DNA of 64,000 nt. It comes from Aestuariibaculum sediminum (GTDB lineage Bacteria > Bacteroidota > Bacteroidia > Flavobacteriales > Flavobacteriaceae). Each line of letters opens with the position of its first letter. Position 1 is the stretch's first letter. The notes under the pieces are model-generated. The model saw only the letters and a program-made list of their open reading frames with translations, searched no databases and was not told where the DNA came from. Position numbers and translations under genes: made by a program. The stretch is from assembly GCF_014596945.1 (NCBI RefSeq), contig NZ_JACVXB010000001.1, positions 124,001 to 188,000 on the forward strand. Direction: 5' to 3'. Of the stretch, positions 7,300 through 17,123 are shown piece after piece.

Positions 7300-10104
7300 T
7301 TATTTTGATTCGGGCACGAATATTATATTTAGAGTATCGGGGTTATCAAAAAATAACTTGGCTGCATTTTGAATATCTTTTGGCGTAACCTCATTCAAAA
7401 TAGCGTCGAAATATTCAGGCGCCATCATATTTTCTCCGTAATTATAGTAGGTTTCTAAAGTTTGCATCCAGTACCGATTAGAGCGTTTAATAAGTGGTCT
7501 GTTTTTCTTCATATTTAATACGACCTTATCTAAGTCGGATTGCTCTACGTTCTGGATGACGTCATCCAATTCCTTATGAACTATATCATTTATATGCTCG
7601 GCATTGTTGGGTGCACAATTAAACGAAATATCCATATTTAAATAAGGTTTTGGCATACGACTATCACCAGAATTAACACCTATTGTATACACGCCTCCTT
7701 CTTTTTCACGAATATTTTTGATAAATTGAATATTCAAAATTTCGCCTAATATTTTGTGACAAACAATAGTTTTACGATTATATTTGGCAGGCTTTTGCAT
7801 TTTAATAACTACTGTTGCTTTAGGCGCCTCCATTGGTATTTCTATTCGGTGTTCATTAAAGCCCTTGGGGAAATAATCGTCTAAAGGTTTCCAACTTTCC
7901 TTTTTTCTACCCGTTGAAATTGCTCCTATATATTTTTCTACCATAGATTTTACGGTTTTAACAGGAGCATTACCGATCAGGTAAAATGTAAAGTCGCCTG
8001 CATGATTAAATCGCTCTGCATAAATTTCTTTAGCTCTGTTAAAATTAATTTGATCAAGATAAGCCTTATTGAACTCAAAATACCTTGGATCGCCATTGGC
8101 TGCTAAAGTTTTATATGTATCACCTATAAGTTTATTAGGATTCTGAACTGTACTTTTTAAGCTGCTGTAGTTACCAGCCATCATACTCTTAAATTTTGCC
8201 TGGTCGAACCTTGGTTTTTCGAAACGCATATAAACCAATTGAAACATACTTTCCATATCCTTTATCGCAGCACTCGCTCGAATACGTTCGGAATAGTTTT
8301 CAATACTAATAGTAGATTTAGCCGAATTACCGTTCATTACTTTATTATAGGTAACTGGATCCAAATTACCTATTCCAAATTTACTTGCTAAACTAACCGC
8401 TTGTAACGACGGAATATCTTTTATATCGTATAATGAAGCTCCTCCAGGACTAACCGCATTTAATTCGATAAAACTCTTTTTATAATTGCTGATTTTATAA
8501 ACCACTTTGGCTCCATTGGACAGTTGCCATTCTACCGCTTTAAAATCTTTTAATAATTTTTGGCTAACAACTTTCCCTCCTTCTGGCATGGAATCTAATA
8601 ACGATACTCCAATTGGTTTTTCATTGACATATGGCTTTAAATTTGCCTCCTCTACCTGAGTCATTATATCTTGAATTTGCGTTAACGAAGGAACTTTTAA
8701 ATTCTCTTTTTTTGGTGCCGTAATTGTATAAACCCGATTTTTTTTCGTTAAATATTTCTTTACTAACCGAGACACTTCCTCTTTAGTAATTGTTGGAATA
8801 ACGGTTTTTACAAAATTGTAATTAAAATCATTATCTGGGATTGCGATACCATCTAAATAAGCATCACGGATATTTTTACCATAACCATCCGAACTAACTT
8901 TTAATGGCCCATTTGCTCTAGATTGATTCTTTTTAAGCATTAACGATGTAACGTCATTGATCTCCTTCTGAGTAAATCCATACTTCACCACACGTTGTAG
9001 CTCGGTGTAAAAGTCTTTTAAGGCTTTATTTACTTGAGCTTCATTAGAAGTAAAGTTTAAATTGAATACCTTATAATTTTTTTCAAAATCGGTATATAAG
9101 GCTCTTGCAGATTTGTAAGCTGCTTTACTATTTACTATCTTTTCTTTTAGTCGTTGGTTTAATAATATATTTAAAAAACCGTCGACTATAGTTTCACGCA
9201 GCTGAGCCTGAGTATTATCCTTTTTATAAAAATGTCTTATCTCTAAAGTGAAGTTAACATCCTTAACTTCCTTATCGGTTGCTATTTTATATAGAGGTTC
9301 TTCATTGTCTGGTATTGTAATGTAAAAACGCTCTTTCGGTTTTTTAATGGCAGGAATTTTTCCGAATAAATCTTTTACCTTTCGCTCAACCTCATCAACA
9401 TCAAAATCACCAATAATTCCAATAGCTTGTAGGTCTGTACGGTACCAGTCGTGATAAAAATTCCTAAGTTCTTTATACTTAAAATTATTAACTACATCCA
9501 TACTACCCAAAGCATCACGTTTTGAATAAATGCTATGATTATATTTTACTCCCTTTAGCTGTTGATTTAGTCTGTAGGTTGCATTATACCGTTGTCTCCA
9601 CTCTTCTTGAATAACTTTTCTTTCGGAATCAATTTCATTATCCGTTAAGGCCAATTCATTACACCAATCGTTTAAAATTAACAAACATGAATCTATATCT
9701 TTTTTATTTGTTAAAGGAAACTGACTAATATTATATACCGTTTTATTGGTAGAGGTGTAAGCATTGATATCTTTTCCAAATTTAACTCCTTTCTTTTCAA
9801 GCCAGTCGATCATACTATTACCAGGAAAGTGTGTTGAACCATTAAAAGCCATATGTTCTAAAAAATGCGCCAATCCGTTTTGCTTATCAGACTCTAAAAC
9901 GGCGCCCACATTTTGGTAGAGGTAAAAACTTGCTTTCCCTTTAGGTATTTCATTATGCTTTAAATAATAAGTTAATCCGTTTGGCAACACCCCTATTCTA
10001 AATTCTTTTGAGAAAGGAACTTGCTGAGTTAAATCTGTCCCATTCTGAGCTATCAGAAAATTAGAAAATAAAAAGCAAATGGCGCTTAGTATATACTTAT
10101 TCAT
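7300..10104 (-). CDS. Secreted M16 zinc metallopeptidase (pitrilysin/insulinase type), two-domain
   Basis: This 934-residue protein has a signal peptide (about residues 1-19, ending FLIAQ). The inverted zinc motif HxxEH is at residues 80-84 (HFLEH) and the third ligand is probably Glu161 (in SERKVIQEEW), 77 residues further on, as expected for M16. A second M16-like half follows (from about residue 520), with the C-terminal Arg/Tyr pair IREKEGGVYTI that contacts substrate peptide in active M16 proteins. It should degrade oligopeptides in the periplasm. It is the last gene of a three-gene group with two thioredoxin-fold proteins (107-base gap to the nearer one). Confidence 0.93.
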   Translation of the reverse strand: MNKYILSAICFLFSNFLIAQNGTDLTQQVPFSKEFRIGVLPNGLTYYLKHNEIPKGKASFYLYQNVGAVLESDKQNGLAHFLEHMAFNGSTHFPGNSMIDWLEKKGVKFGKDINAYTSTNKTVYNISQFPLTNKKDIDSCLLILNDWCNELALTDNEIDSERKVIQEEWRQRYNATYRLNQQLKGVKYNHSIYSKRDALGSMDVVNNFKYKELRNFYHDWYRTDLQAIGIIGDFDVDEVERKVKDLFGKIPAIKKPKERFYITIPDNEEPLYKIATDKEVKDVNFTLEIRHFYKKDNTQAQLRETIVDGFLNILLNQRLKEKIVNSKAAYKSARALYTDFEKNYKVFNLNFTSNEAQVNKALKDFYTELQRVVKYGFTQKEINDVTSLMLKKNQSRANGPLKVSSDGYGKNIRDAYLDGIAIPDNDFNYNFVKTVIPTITKEEVSRLVKKYLTKKNRVYTITAPKKENLKVPSLTQIQDIMTQVEEANLKPYVNEKPIGVSLLDSMPEGGKVVSQKLLKDFKAVEWQLSNGAKVVYKISNYKKSFIELNAVSPGGASLYDIKDIPSLQAVSLASKFGIGNLDPVTYNKVMNGNSAKSTISIENYSERIRASAAIKDMESMFQLVYMRFEKPRFDQAKFKSMMAGNYSSLKSTVQNPNKLIGDTYKTLAANGDPRYFEFNKAYLDQINFNRAKEIYAERFNHAGDFTFYLIGNAPVKTVKSMVEKYIGAISTGRKKESWKPLDDYFPKGFNEHRIEIPMEAPKATVVIKMQKPAKYNRKTIVCHKILGEILNIQFIKNIREKEGGVYTIGVNSGDSRMPKPYLNMDISFNCAPNNAEHINDIVHKELDDVIQNVEQSDLDKVVLNMKKNRPLIKRSNRYWMQTLETYYNYGENMMAPEYFDAILNEVTPKDIQNAAKLFFDNPDTLNIIFVPESK

Positions 10105-10211
10105 GTTCTTTTTTTAATTAACAAGGCAACAAGTCTTTTTACAGTTCTTTGCTGCCTTAATTTTATTGTGAAATTGGATTAAAATTTGGTCGGTTTTTTA
10201 ATCTAAAACTA

Positions 10212-11546
10212 TTAGATACTTTTTTTAAGTTGTTGTAATTCGTACTCTTTATTTACGAACTTCTTATCTGTTTTTGGCCAGTTTTTTATTGCTCGCTCCT
10301 TAAGCTCTAATGCTTTTTGTGTTTTTCCTTTTCTGAAAAAAAACTCTGCTTGAAGATCGTCCATAAAACAGTTATCTTCTTTAACTTTGTAACCAAACTT
10401 AATCCATTTTCCTATAGCTTTAAGTTCTTTTTTAGAAGTTGATTTTTCTAAATACCCTTTACTTAATTCATTCAACTCTTTAAGAAGTTTTGAAGCTTTC
10501 AAGCCTTCTTTTGAAGCATTTAGCATACGCTCTCTAGCCAGTTTAGGATCATTATCATATGCTTTTTTATACATACTATAACTTTTCTCGTCGGCGGTTT
10601 TAATCTCTTCTATCGAAGTCTGATCTATAAGGTTATTAATATAATTGGCTGTTATGGTTTTATATGATGTATCATCGTCAAGCATTTCATAATAGATTAA
10701 TTCTGCATCTAATAAATCATCCTTTTTAATACGATTTTTAGGCTGTTGTTTATAGGCCTCAATATAAACTTTCATTAGCTCAGCGTCTTTATTGCGGACA
10801 GCAGTGTCTAGTGTACCATTAAGAATTTGAGTCTTTATTCTTGGTAACATTCTAGCTTCAAAAGAAGAGGCTTGTTTCATATAGGTGTCGTAATTCTCTT
10901 CAAGAATCTGTTCGCCTTTTCCTCCTATTAAAATATTTCTCGAATTTTTAAGCAAATATTTTAACATCTCAGGGCTCGACTCGTTCATTTCTGTTTGTAC
11001 TTTTAACCAAGCATCAACTCCTTTTGAAATATCCTGTCCGAATTCATCCATTTTCCTAATATACATCTTAAGAAACTGTTCATCATTCAACCTACTGGGA
11101 AATTCATTTTTAAGGTTTTCTAAACTGTATTTGCTATTTTGAGAGTTAATAGCTCTATTTGCCATTTCAATAAACGTATCTTCATGCTTAAAGGCTGTAT
11201 CTTCAAGAAGTACTTTACCTTCGGCATCTAAATACAATAAGGTTGGGTAACCTGTTACATTATATTGCTTAGCAACAGCTTCACCTTCTTTCTCGGCATC
11301 TAACTTTAAGTTGATAAAATTATTATTGTACAATTCCCCTACTGTTGATAGAGGAAATATTTCTCGAGCCATTTTTTTGCAAGGACCACACCAAACGGTA
11401 TAAAAATCGATAAAAACTAATTTGTTTTCGGCTTTAGCTTTAGTTAATGCCTCATCTAATGTTATATGTTCGAAATTTATTCCCTGTGCTATTCCTAAAA
11501 ATGGCATAAGAGAAAGAATTAATAATACTATTTTCTTATTTATCAT
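10212..11546 (-). CDS. Periplasmic thioredoxin-fold protein with helical C-terminus (WCGPC)
   Basis: The start at 11546 (MINKKIVLLIL) gives 444 residues with a clean signal peptide. A GTG 15 bases upstream is possible but less likely. After GINFEHITLDEAL comes a thioredoxin domain with the CxxC WCGPCKKMA and the cis-proline loop TGYPTLLYLD. The remaining ~300 residues are helical and charged, ending KKFVNKEYELQQLKKSI, nearly the same as the upstream paralogue. It should act as a periplasmic thiol-disulfide enzyme, reductase or oxidase unknown. It starts 15 bases after the stop of the CAPC paralogue and is followed by the M16 protease gene. Confidence 0.9.
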   Translation of the reverse strand: MINKKIVLLILSLMPFLGIAQGINFEHITLDEALTKAKAENKLVFIDFYTVWCGPCKKMAREIFPLSTVGELYNNNFINLKLDAEKEGEAVAKQYNVTGYPTLLYLDAEGKVLLEDTAFKHEDTFIEMANRAINSQNSKYSLENLKNEFPSRLNDEQFLKMYIRKMDEFGQDISKGVDAWLKVQTEMNESSPEMLKYLLKNSRNILIGGKGEQILEENYDTYMKQASSFEARMLPRIKTQILNGTLDTAVRNKDAELMKVYIEAYKQQPKNRIKKDDLLDAELIYYEMLDDDTSYKTITANYINNLIDQTSIEEIKTADEKSYSMYKKAYDNDPKLARERMLNASKEGLKASKLLKELNELSKGYLEKSTSKKELKAIGKWIKFGYKVKEDNCFMDDLQAEFFFRKGKTQKALELKERAIKNWPKTDKKFVNKEYELQQLKKSI

Positions 11547-11561
11547 CAGTTTTCCTAACAC

Positions 11562-12905
11562 TTAAAGTATTGCCTTCTTTCTAAGTTCTTCTAATTCGTA
11601 TTCTTTATTTACGAATTTCTTATCGCCTTTTGGCCAGTTTTTAATAGCTCTTTCTTTATAAAAAACTGCCTTTTTTAGGTTATCCTTTTTTGTATAAATT
11701 TTAGCCATGAGGTCGTCCATATAACAATTTTCTGGTTTTAATTTATAACCATATTTAACCCATGAATCTAGTTTTTTATATTCCTTTTTGGTGTTTACAC
11801 GGTGTAAATATGCTTTCCCTTTACTGGTTAATTCTTTAAGGATTTTATTAGCCTTCATACCATCTTTTGCTGAGGCAAGCATACGTTCTCTAGCAGGAAC
11901 AGGGTCTTTGTCGTACCCTTTTTTGTACATGGTATAGGTTTTTAAATCGTCTGCATGAACCTTAGAAACCGGGTTTTCTTTAATTACTTCGTCTACATAA
12001 GTTTCTGTTAATGCCTTATAGTTTTCGGTATCTTTAGTCAAGGCATAATACGACAATTGCGATTCAACTAATTCATCTTCTTTAATAAATTTTCCTGATT
12101 GTTTTTTGTAAGCTTCTAAATACGCTTCAAAAAGTTCCACATCACCTTTTTTAAGTGCTACTTTCTTGGTGTTTTTTAAAATTTGTGAATTAGAAAAAGG
12201 TAAGAATTTTGAGTTATGGCCTGTCGCCATTTTTTCAAAAGCATTATAGTTTTCGTTTAAAATTCTATGTCCCTCACTGCCAAGTACAAAAAGCCGCGTA
12301 TTTTTCATGATATAGTTCATCATCTCCTGGCTATCTTCTTCCATTTCTGTTTGAACTTTTAACCAGGCGTTAATACCATCGGTTATGTCCTGACCGTATC
12401 CTTGCATTTTCTTTATGTACATTTTTAGAAAATGTTCGTCGTTTTGTTTGTTAGGGAATGTTGCCTTTAAATTTTCTAAACTGTATTCACTATCTATCGA
12501 TGCTACAGCTTTATCTCCATTGTTAATAAAATCTTGGGTTGGCATTCTACCCGTGTCTTTTAAGGCCACTGTTCCATCGCTTTTTAAATATAAAAATGTA
12601 GGGTAAGATGTTACTTTATATTTAGCCGCCACTTTAGCGCCTTCTCTTTCGGCATCTAACTTTAAACTTACAAATTGTTTGTTATAAACGGCGCCTACTT
12701 CGGGCAATGGAAACACATCTCTTGCCATTAATTTACAAGGGGCACACCACGAGGTGTAAAAATCTATAAAAACTAATTTATTTTCGGTTTTGGCTTTTTC
12801 TAGAGCCTCTTCAAAAGATATATGTTGAAAATTTATACCCTGTGCCGATACATTTAAAACAGTAATTAGTAAAAATGATAGGAATGTTAATGCTTTCTTG
12901 TTCAT
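11562..12905 (-). CDS. Periplasmic thioredoxin-fold protein with helical C-terminus (WCAPC)
   Basis: A 447-residue protein with a signal peptide (ends VSAQ). The mature start GINFQHISFEEALEKAKTENK is followed by a thioredoxin domain with SWCAPCKLMA and cis-proline loop TSYPTFLYL. The long C-terminal part (~300 residues, TPR-like helices, not a recognised named domain to me) ends RAIKNWPKGDKKFVNKEYEL. It is closely similar along its length to the genes at 10212 and 17124. It is the first gene of the second thioredoxin/M16 group, beginning after the hairpin terminator at 12997-13025. Confidence 0.9.
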   Translation of the reverse strand: MNKKALTFLSFLLITVLNVSAQGINFQHISFEEALEKAKTENKLVFIDFYTSWCAPCKLMARDVFPLPEVGAVYNKQFVSLKLDAEREGAKVAAKYKVTSYPTFLYLKSDGTVALKDTGRMPTQDFINNGDKAVASIDSEYSLENLKATFPNKQNDEHFLKMYIKKMQGYGQDITDGINAWLKVQTEMEEDSQEMMNYIMKNTRLFVLGSEGHRILNENYNAFEKMATGHNSKFLPFSNSQILKNTKKVALKKGDVELFEAYLEAYKKQSGKFIKEDELVESQLSYYALTKDTENYKALTETYVDEVIKENPVSKVHADDLKTYTMYKKGYDKDPVPARERMLASAKDGMKANKILKELTSKGKAYLHRVNTKKEYKKLDSWVKYGYKLKPENCYMDDLMAKIYTKKDNLKKAVFYKERAIKNWPKGDKKFVNKEYELEELRKKAIL

Positions 12906-12996
12906 ATAGTTTTATTAAGTTTAGGTCTTTGGATATACCAAAGCGTATATTAATAAGACGCATTTTTTGGACTAAAGAGTGACAAATAATAAAAAA

Positions 12997-13025
12997 AAGC
13001 TACTCCCTGTAATGGGAGCAGCTTT
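12997..13025 (-). terminator. Rho-independent terminator after M16 gene
   Basis: AAAGCTACTCCC and GGGAGCAGCTTT form a 12-base stem with one mismatch and a 6-base loop. On the minus strand it is followed by eight T residues. It lies just downstream of the M16 stop codon at 13086 and separates the two thioredoxin/M16 groups into different transcription units. Confidence 0.8.
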
Positions 13026-13085
13026 TATAATTAGTTACAATTTTTTGTTTTTACACTTTTGATAGCAAAATTATCTCTATGGTAA

Positions 13086-15764
13086 TTAAAAATTATTTTC
13101 ACTCCAATGGATTAAACGCTTCATTAATTGTTGAATATCTTTTGCTTGGATGTTTTTAATTTCCTTTTCAAGATCGTCTATTTTTAAGAGTCGTCCATAT
13201 TTCAAAGCATTCTTTAAATAGGTATTACTCAACACATTTTCGTCGTAAAAATACAATTGCATTTTACTACTAACCTTTGCTTTACTTATAGCCACATTTT
13301 CCTTTGAAATGATTCCTGAACGCATAGGTTTCAAAATTTCATTAATCATAACGGCTTTACAACGCTCCAAATTATTATTATCGGCTATGTAACGCAAACT
13401 AACGGTTGATGTTTTACTTTCTCTATTTCCGTATGCATCGGCTCCTAAGGAATAAATTAAACCGAGTTTTTTTCTTAAAGTTTCAAAAATTTGAGCATAA
13501 CCATATTCTGCAATGGCATCGGCTGTTAATTGATCTTTAAGCGTATAATTTCGTTCCAATTTATTTTTAAATATAAATGAAGCGCGTTTCTGGATTTTTC
13601 CTCTGGCCTCCTCAATATATTTCGGTTCCAAATCGTTGAAATCCTGTAATACAACGCCCTGACCATTAGGTTCTTCAACTTTCGAAATACCACCAATGTA
13701 AGTCGCAATTAAATCATCTATATTTTCAGGAAGATTACCGCCTACATACACATAAGCATTGTTAAAACTGCGTTTAAATGTTTGATTATAACCAAACAAA
13801 CGCTGTACTAAATCATTATTAAAATCCGTATTTTTAAAGTTTATTAATGACAAATTTTCCTTTAATTTATGTAAAAAATCTTCTGAGTCTGGCGTGTTTT
13901 CCTTTGCGATAATTAAATGAAACCCCTTAAGTAAATTTTCATAGTTTAAGTGGGTATTATTACCTCGAAGTTCAAACTCGAAATAATTTTCACTTATTTT
14001 ACTTTTTGCTGTAAACATATAACGGCGTAACAATGCTGGTGAATCCTCTCTGGAAAGATTATTAAATTGATTATTAAATAAATTCACCGCTTCTTTAAAA
14101 ACTACACTTTCGTTTTCAGGTAAATATTTAAGCCCTAATTTTGATACTAAACGAATTTGCGAACGTGCCTCTTTGTCTTTATTTACTAATACTGTCAGGC
14201 CATTATTAAAAGTAAGCGAATACAAATTATCACCAATAACTTTTTTATTTAATACAGCTTTTGGCGATACCTCCTCTAGTTTAATATCAGGTAAATTAGT
14301 TTTGTTTCTTTTAACAAAAGTGGAGTTTGGTTCTGAAAATTTAAATGTTTCAAGCTGAAATTCTTCGCTGTCTATATTATCAATTTTATTTAAAATATAA
14401 CTTTCGCTGAAATCTTTATTCCAGGCCTTTAAAGTGCTATCGAATAAAATGGTTTTGCTATAATTGGTAAACGCATTTAGTAATGCATTAAATGCTTCTG
14501 GTTTTAAGTTTTGCTGAATCGCCTTTAATAAAGCTAATTGCTGCTCTTTTTCTAAAGGTACTTCACCTTTTAAAAAGTGTTTTTCGACTTCAGCTAAGGT
14601 CATAAAACCATCACTTTGTTTTTCAGTGATGTTATTGATATATTCTTGGATAAAGAAATTAATTTCCTCTTGATTGAATCCATTTGCTTTAGCTTCGGCA
14701 ACCACTTCGCAAAATCCATTAAGCATCTCGGTATAAGTTATCGAATTATTGCCTTTAAGCCTCACATTAAACATGGTCGTACCTGGTAAAATTTGGGATG
14801 TATTCACTTTGGTACCGCTTAACATCGTGTTAGGATATGAAGCCAAACGGTTCTCTAAAATCTTACAGAACAAATACTGAACAAAATCGTTTTTAACAGC
14901 CGCTTTACTATTTATAGCATAGCTAGGGAATTTAAAAGCCATAACTAACCAAGGTATTTCTGGAGAAATTACCGAAACATAGTTAGAATCAACGACCGTC
15001 GTTTTTGTTAAATCGATGTAATTTCGTTGTGTTTTGTTTAAGGCCTCAGGAATTTTAGAAAACAGTTTTTCGATAAATCGCGTCACTTTTTTCTCGTTTA
15101 CTTTACCTTGAATTACAAGAGCAAACTGGTTTGGCGTATAATATTTTTTATAAAAATCCTTTACCCGTTCGGCCGTAATACCGTTTATTTGTTGTTCGGT
15201 TCCTAAACCGCCGTGTCCTTCTAATATAGTTCCGTTTAAATAAGGAGATATTGCCGAATGACGCTTGCGTATTTCTTCAATAACTACTTTTTGCTCAATT
15301 TTAAACGATGCTTCACCCATCTCTAAATCGCCTACCCAATCTTTCATGAGTAATAAGGTTTGTTTTAAATAGTCCCAATTACCTTCCGGAAGGTTTATAT
15401 GATATTCGGTTTTGGTACTATTAACACTGGCATTATAATCTCGACCTATTCGAAGCCCCATTTTATCGAGGGTTTTCATGGTTTCATTACCTGGGTAATT
15501 TTTACTGCCCTTAAAAACCATATGTTCTATAAAATGTGCTACCCCACGTTCTTCGGGAGTTTCAACAAGTGATCCAATAGTAGAAATAAGGTTTACGGTT
15601 ATTTTACCGCGCTCACTATCTTCTGGTAACAAGTAATATGAAAACCCATTATCAAGTTTTTTATACGTTACACCTTCGGGCATAAACAAGTTCTGCCCAA
15701 AAAAATGGGCAGAAACTAGAAATATACTTAGGGAAAACAGTAAGTGTTTTACACTAACTTTCAT
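13086..15764 (-). CDS. Secreted M16 zinc metallopeptidase, second paralogue
   Basis: An 892-residue protein with a signal peptide (about residues 1-24). The zinc motif HFIEH is at residues 77-81, and the third ligand is probably Glu157 (KIEQKVVIEE). The C-terminal half retains the substrate-contacting Arg/Tyr pair in LRKKLGLIYSLG. Its two halves match the two-domain M16 architecture, but the sequence is clearly diverged from the 934-residue paralogue at 7300, so the two may cut different peptides. It begins 9 bases after the stop of the CGPC thioredoxin gene, giving a tight three-gene operon that ends at the hairpin at 12997. Confidence 0.93.
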   Translation of the reverse strand: MKVSVKHLLFSLSIFLVSAHFFGQNLFMPEGVTYKKLDNGFSYYLLPEDSERGKITVNLISTIGSLVETPEERGVAHFIEHMVFKGSKNYPGNETMKTLDKMGLRIGRDYNASVNSTKTEYHINLPEGNWDYLKQTLLLMKDWVGDLEMGEASFKIEQKVVIEEIRKRHSAISPYLNGTILEGHGGLGTEQQINGITAERVKDFYKKYYTPNQFALVIQGKVNEKKVTRFIEKLFSKIPEALNKTQRNYIDLTKTTVVDSNYVSVISPEIPWLVMAFKFPSYAINSKAAVKNDFVQYLFCKILENRLASYPNTMLSGTKVNTSQILPGTTMFNVRLKGNNSITYTEMLNGFCEVVAEAKANGFNQEEINFFIQEYINNITEKQSDGFMTLAEVEKHFLKGEVPLEKEQQLALLKAIQQNLKPEAFNALLNAFTNYSKTILFDSTLKAWNKDFSESYILNKIDNIDSEEFQLETFKFSEPNSTFVKRNKTNLPDIKLEEVSPKAVLNKKVIGDNLYSLTFNNGLTVLVNKDKEARSQIRLVSKLGLKYLPENESVVFKEAVNLFNNQFNNLSREDSPALLRRYMFTAKSKISENYFEFELRGNNTHLNYENLLKGFHLIIAKENTPDSEDFLHKLKENLSLINFKNTDFNNDLVQRLFGYNQTFKRSFNNAYVYVGGNLPENIDDLIATYIGGISKVEEPNGQGVVLQDFNDLEPKYIEEARGKIQKRASFIFKNKLERNYTLKDQLTADAIAEYGYAQIFETLRKKLGLIYSLGADAYGNRESKTSTVSLRYIADNNNLERCKAVMINEILKPMRSGIISKENVAISKAKVSSKMQLYFYDENVLSNTYLKNALKYGRLLKIDDLEKEIKNIQAKDIQQLMKRLIHWSENNF

Positions 15765-15773
15765 ATTTTAAAT

Positions 15774-17111
15774 TTATAGGGCTGAAGCATATCTTGATTT
15801 CATAAGCTCAAAATCTTTTTTAATACCTACAGCTCTTTTAGATTCCTCTTTTTCTGCTAATTTAACAGCTCTCTCCTTTACTTTTAAAGCTTCTTCCTTT
15901 TGTCCGAATCGATATAATATATCAGCATAGTCACTTACAATAAAAGCATCGTCTGGTTTAATATAATTTGCAACCTCAACCCATTCTAAAACTTCAGCCT
16001 GTTCTTCTGGTGTTTCTGCAAATTTAGAATACGGCTTTACCATTGAAAGTATTTGACCACTATATTTTGTTGCATGATGAATGGTACTCTTAGCCATAAG
16101 ATCGCCTGATTCTCTTCTTTCTTTAAGCTCCAAATACCCATCTCTTAAATTTTCTTTATCTATCGAATTAATCACATTAACTATATCGTCATATACTAAA
16201 GCTTTATAACGATCCCCTTGACTGGTTTGTAAAAAATAGTGAGTATAAAGCCTTTCTCTTTGCTCAGTTAAATCTCGGATTAAACCTGAATTTTTTGCAT
16301 CGTACAAAGCCAATTCCAACTTGGTTGTATCTTTCGTGCGAATTGCATATTCCGTTGTTTGTTTGATAATGTTCTTAGGTAATCTTAAATATTTCTCACG
16401 AATATCTTTACGTACATACTTTTTCCACTCGGTTGTTTTAATATTATTATCAATAATATTATCGGCTAAACCACCAACTACTATCTGATCCATATGATCG
16501 GCTAAGAACATAACCATGTCTTTGCTTGAAACCTCCATTGTCGTTTGGATGGATAAATACTGTTCCAATACCTCTACATAATTTGTCGATTTTGTCGCGA
16601 TTAATTTGTCGAGATATCTCCTTACAAAAGTTTCATCATCTTTATTCGTCTCGTACAACTCAGCAAGGCGTCCTAAGCTATTTGGATCATTTTTAAATTC
16701 TAAGGCTTTTTTAACTTCTTCTAAAAACTCATCAGCTTCCATAGACGATGTTAGTCTATAAATTACTTCTCCTTCACCGTTAAGAAAAACGAATCCTGGC
16801 AGTGTGTTGATTCTATATTTTGATTTAAGCTTTGGACCTTCTCCACGCTCAACATCAAGTTTAAAAGAAATCATATTTTCATTTACAAGAGAAGCTATTC
16901 TTTCATCGGTAAACACCTCTTTTTCCATTCTCTTGCATGGTCCACACCAAACAGCATAGCCATCAACAAACAATAGTTTATTTTCTTTTTTAGCTTTTTC
17001 CAAAGCCTGATTAAAACTACCTTTTTCGAATGTTATACCCTGAGCATTTATTAATAATGGCATTAGGGCTACTGCCAATACAATATAAATTAGTTTTTTC
17101 ATCTTGTTCAT
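15774..17111 (-). CDS. Periplasmic thioredoxin-fold protein, divergent paralogue (WCGPC)
   Basis: A 445-residue protein; Met1 and Met4 are both possible starts. After a signal peptide ending INAQ, the mature start GITFEKGSFNQALEKAKKENK leads into a thioredoxin domain with VWCGPCKRME and a cis-proline loop of TLPGFVFL rather than the xYPT of the three paralogues. The C-terminal helical region is alignable in length but the most divergent of the four. Periplasmic disulfide exchange is expected. The gene sits between the CAPC paralogue (12-base gap) and the M16 protease gene (9-base gap). Confidence 0.9.
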   Translation of the reverse strand: MNKMKKLIYIVLAVALMPLLINAQGITFEKGSFNQALEKAKKENKLLFVDGYAVWCGPCKRMEKEVFTDERIASLVNENMISFKLDVERGEGPKLKSKYRINTLPGFVFLNGEGEVIYRLTSSMEADEFLEEVKKALEFKNDPNSLGRLAELYETNKDDETFVRRYLDKLIATKSTNYVEVLEQYLSIQTTMEVSSKDMVMFLADHMDQIVVGGLADNIIDNNIKTTEWKKYVRKDIREKYLRLPKNIIKQTTEYAIRTKDTTKLELALYDAKNSGLIRDLTEQRERLYTHYFLQTSQGDRYKALVYDDIVNVINSIDKENLRDGYLELKERRESGDLMAKSTIHHATKYSGQILSMVKPYSKFAETPEEQAEVLEWVEVANYIKPDDAFIVSDYADILYRFGQKEEALKVKERAVKLAEKEESKRAVGIKKDFELMKSRYASAL

Positions 17112-17123
17112 TCTTTGAATAAA

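Noticed and set aside
12927-12943. CTTTGG-ATATA-CCAAAG palindrome upstream of the second thioredoxin group
   Set aside because: Only 6-base arms in AT-rich DNA and no other copy nearby; could be chance.
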